Positions 63,423-64,000 of a stretch of DNA of 64,000 bases are shown piece by piece. Made by a program: the position numbers and the translations under genes. Each line of letters begins with the position of its first letter. The stretch's first letter is position 1. The stretch comes from Streptomyces sp. DT2A-34 (GTDB lineage Bacteria; Actinomycetota; Actinomycetes; Streptomycetales; Streptomycetaceae), in NCBI RefSeq assembly GCF_030499515.1, contig NZ_JASTWJ010000001.1:10086001-10150000 (forward strand), given 5' to 3'. Below the pieces are notes generated by a model. The model did no database searches. It saw only the letters and a program-made list of their open reading frames with translations, and was not told where the DNA came from.

Positions 63423-64000
63423 ATGCGACAGTTCACCGCCATCGTCAACCCCACGGCGGGCGGATCCGCCTCAGCTGCCGCCCTGTTGCGGGTGGCCCGG
63501 CTGCTGCGGGAGGCCGGGGCCGGTCTGGAGACCGAGTACAGCCGCAGCCTGCCCCACGCCCGGGACCTCGCCCGGGACGCCGGACAGCGGGGCAGGGTGG
63601 TGCTCGCCGTCGGCGGCGACGGAATCGCCGGTGGCATCGGCGGCGCCCTCAGCGGCACGGACGCCCTGCTCGGCCTCGTCCCGGCCGGCCGCGGCAACGA
63701 CTTCGCCCGGGCGCTGAACCTGCCCACCGAACCCACGGCACTCGCACAGGTACTGCTCCACCACGAGCCCCGTGAGGTCGACACCATCGAGGTCGAGTCG
63801 GCCGTCCACGACCGCACCGTGGTCCTCGGCAGCGTGTACGCGGGCGTCGACGCCCTGGCCAACCGCCACGCCAACAACGCCACACTCCTGCGCGGCGCCG
63901 CCTCCTACTACGCGGGCGGACTGCGCGCCGTCACCACCTGGCGCCCCGCGCGCTACCGGGTCACCGTCGACGGCCGCGAACACCCCCTCAACGGCTACAC
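63423..64000 (+). CDS. Diacylglycerol kinase-family lipid kinase (3' truncated)
   Basis: The first 192 residues of a DAGK/YegS/LCB5-type kinase; the window ends before the stop codon. FTAIVNPTAGG is the first motif, AVGGDGIAGGIGGAL is the nucleotide-binding GGDGx loop (Ile in place of the usual Thr) and LVPAGRGNDFARALNLP the conserved GTGNDFAR-like loop. These enzymes phosphorylate diacylglycerol or related lipids. It starts 74 bases after the alkyl-DHAP synthase gene on the same strand and probably forms one operon with it. The start ATG is preceded by a purine-rich CGAAAGG. Confidence 0.88.
   Translation, partial: MRQFTAIVNPTAGGSASAAALLRVARLLREAGAGLETEYSRSLPHARDLARDAGQRGRVVLAVGGDGIAGGIGGALSGTDALLGLVPAGRGNDFARALNLPTEPTALAQVLLHHEPREVDTIEVESAVHDRTVVLGSVYAGVDALANRHANNATLLRGAASYYAGGLRAVTTWRPARYRVTVDGREHPLNGY

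Overview
The window is high-GC actinobacterial DNA. It is almost certainly Streptomyces: GC-rich third codon positions, GTG starts, ATGA/GTGA stop-start overlaps, a complete conservon (CvnA-D plus two cytochromes P450), a rifampicin-monooxygenase gene behind a rifamycin-associated element, and rare TTA codons confined to two genes (a MHYT-domain membrane sensor and cvnA). No tRNA, rRNA, CRISPR array, insertion sequence or integrase was recognised.

Layout. (1) 1-7.9 kb: 3' part of a modular PKS-NRPS gene, AT(end)-KR-ACP-C-A-PCP-C, ending in a domain that resembles cyanobacterial acyl-ACP reductase rather than a thioesterase. (2) 7.8-15.2 kb: a luciferase-like monooxygenase, a metallophosphoesterase, a MHYT sensor, an arginase-family enzyme and two MFS transporters. 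(3) 15.3-18.5 kb: a rifampicin-resistance unit (RAE plus rox), a dienelactone hydrolase and a YrdC/Sua5 protein. (4) 19.4-21.4 kb: three tightly packed genes that look like a type VII secretion partner, a lysozyme-like putative effector and a small membrane protein. (5) 21.5-24.8 kb: a LacI-type regulator and a Tat-exported GH97 glycosidase, each preceded by an AAACGTTT operator-like palindrome. (6) 25-32 kb: a PucR-type regulator, then the conservon operon on the minus strand; one of its P450s has lost the K-helix EXXR arginine. (7) 32.6-53 kb: a second biosynthetic operon on the plus strand: fatty acyl-AMP ligase, a 4622-residue two-module PKS ending in a condensation domain and an FkbH domain, a carrier-protein/thioester-reductase fusion, and two alpha/beta hydrolases. 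(8) 53-59.4 kb: ordinary chromosomal genes (ArsR, SRPBCC, lipoprotein, mycothiol-dependent enzyme, beta-lactamase-fold hydrolase, GNAT, methyltransferase) and one truncated PucR/CdaR remnant. (9) 59.5-64 kb: a glycerolipid locus with GlpD, TetR, an alkyl-dihydroxyacetonephosphate synthase homologue and a diacylglycerol-kinase homologue that runs off the end.

How they may work together. In region 7 the order suggests that a fatty acid is activated by the ligase and loaded on the N-terminal ACP of the PKS. Two modules extend it (keto groups reduced, probably dehydrated). The terminal C domain then joins the chain to a glyceryl unit made by the FkbH domain and held on the carrier domain of the next protein, and a thioester reductase releases the product. 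That reductase carries, fused at its C-terminus, the 'middle' domain normally found between the GMC oxidoreductase and hydrolase parts of ChoD-like proteins. The matching Cys-nucleophile hydrolase follows as the next, overlapping gene. This predicted acylated glyceraldehyde/glycerol-type product, and the acyl-ACP-reductase-like release domain of region 1, are the most unusual features. Both assignments come from reading motifs by eye and are inferences.
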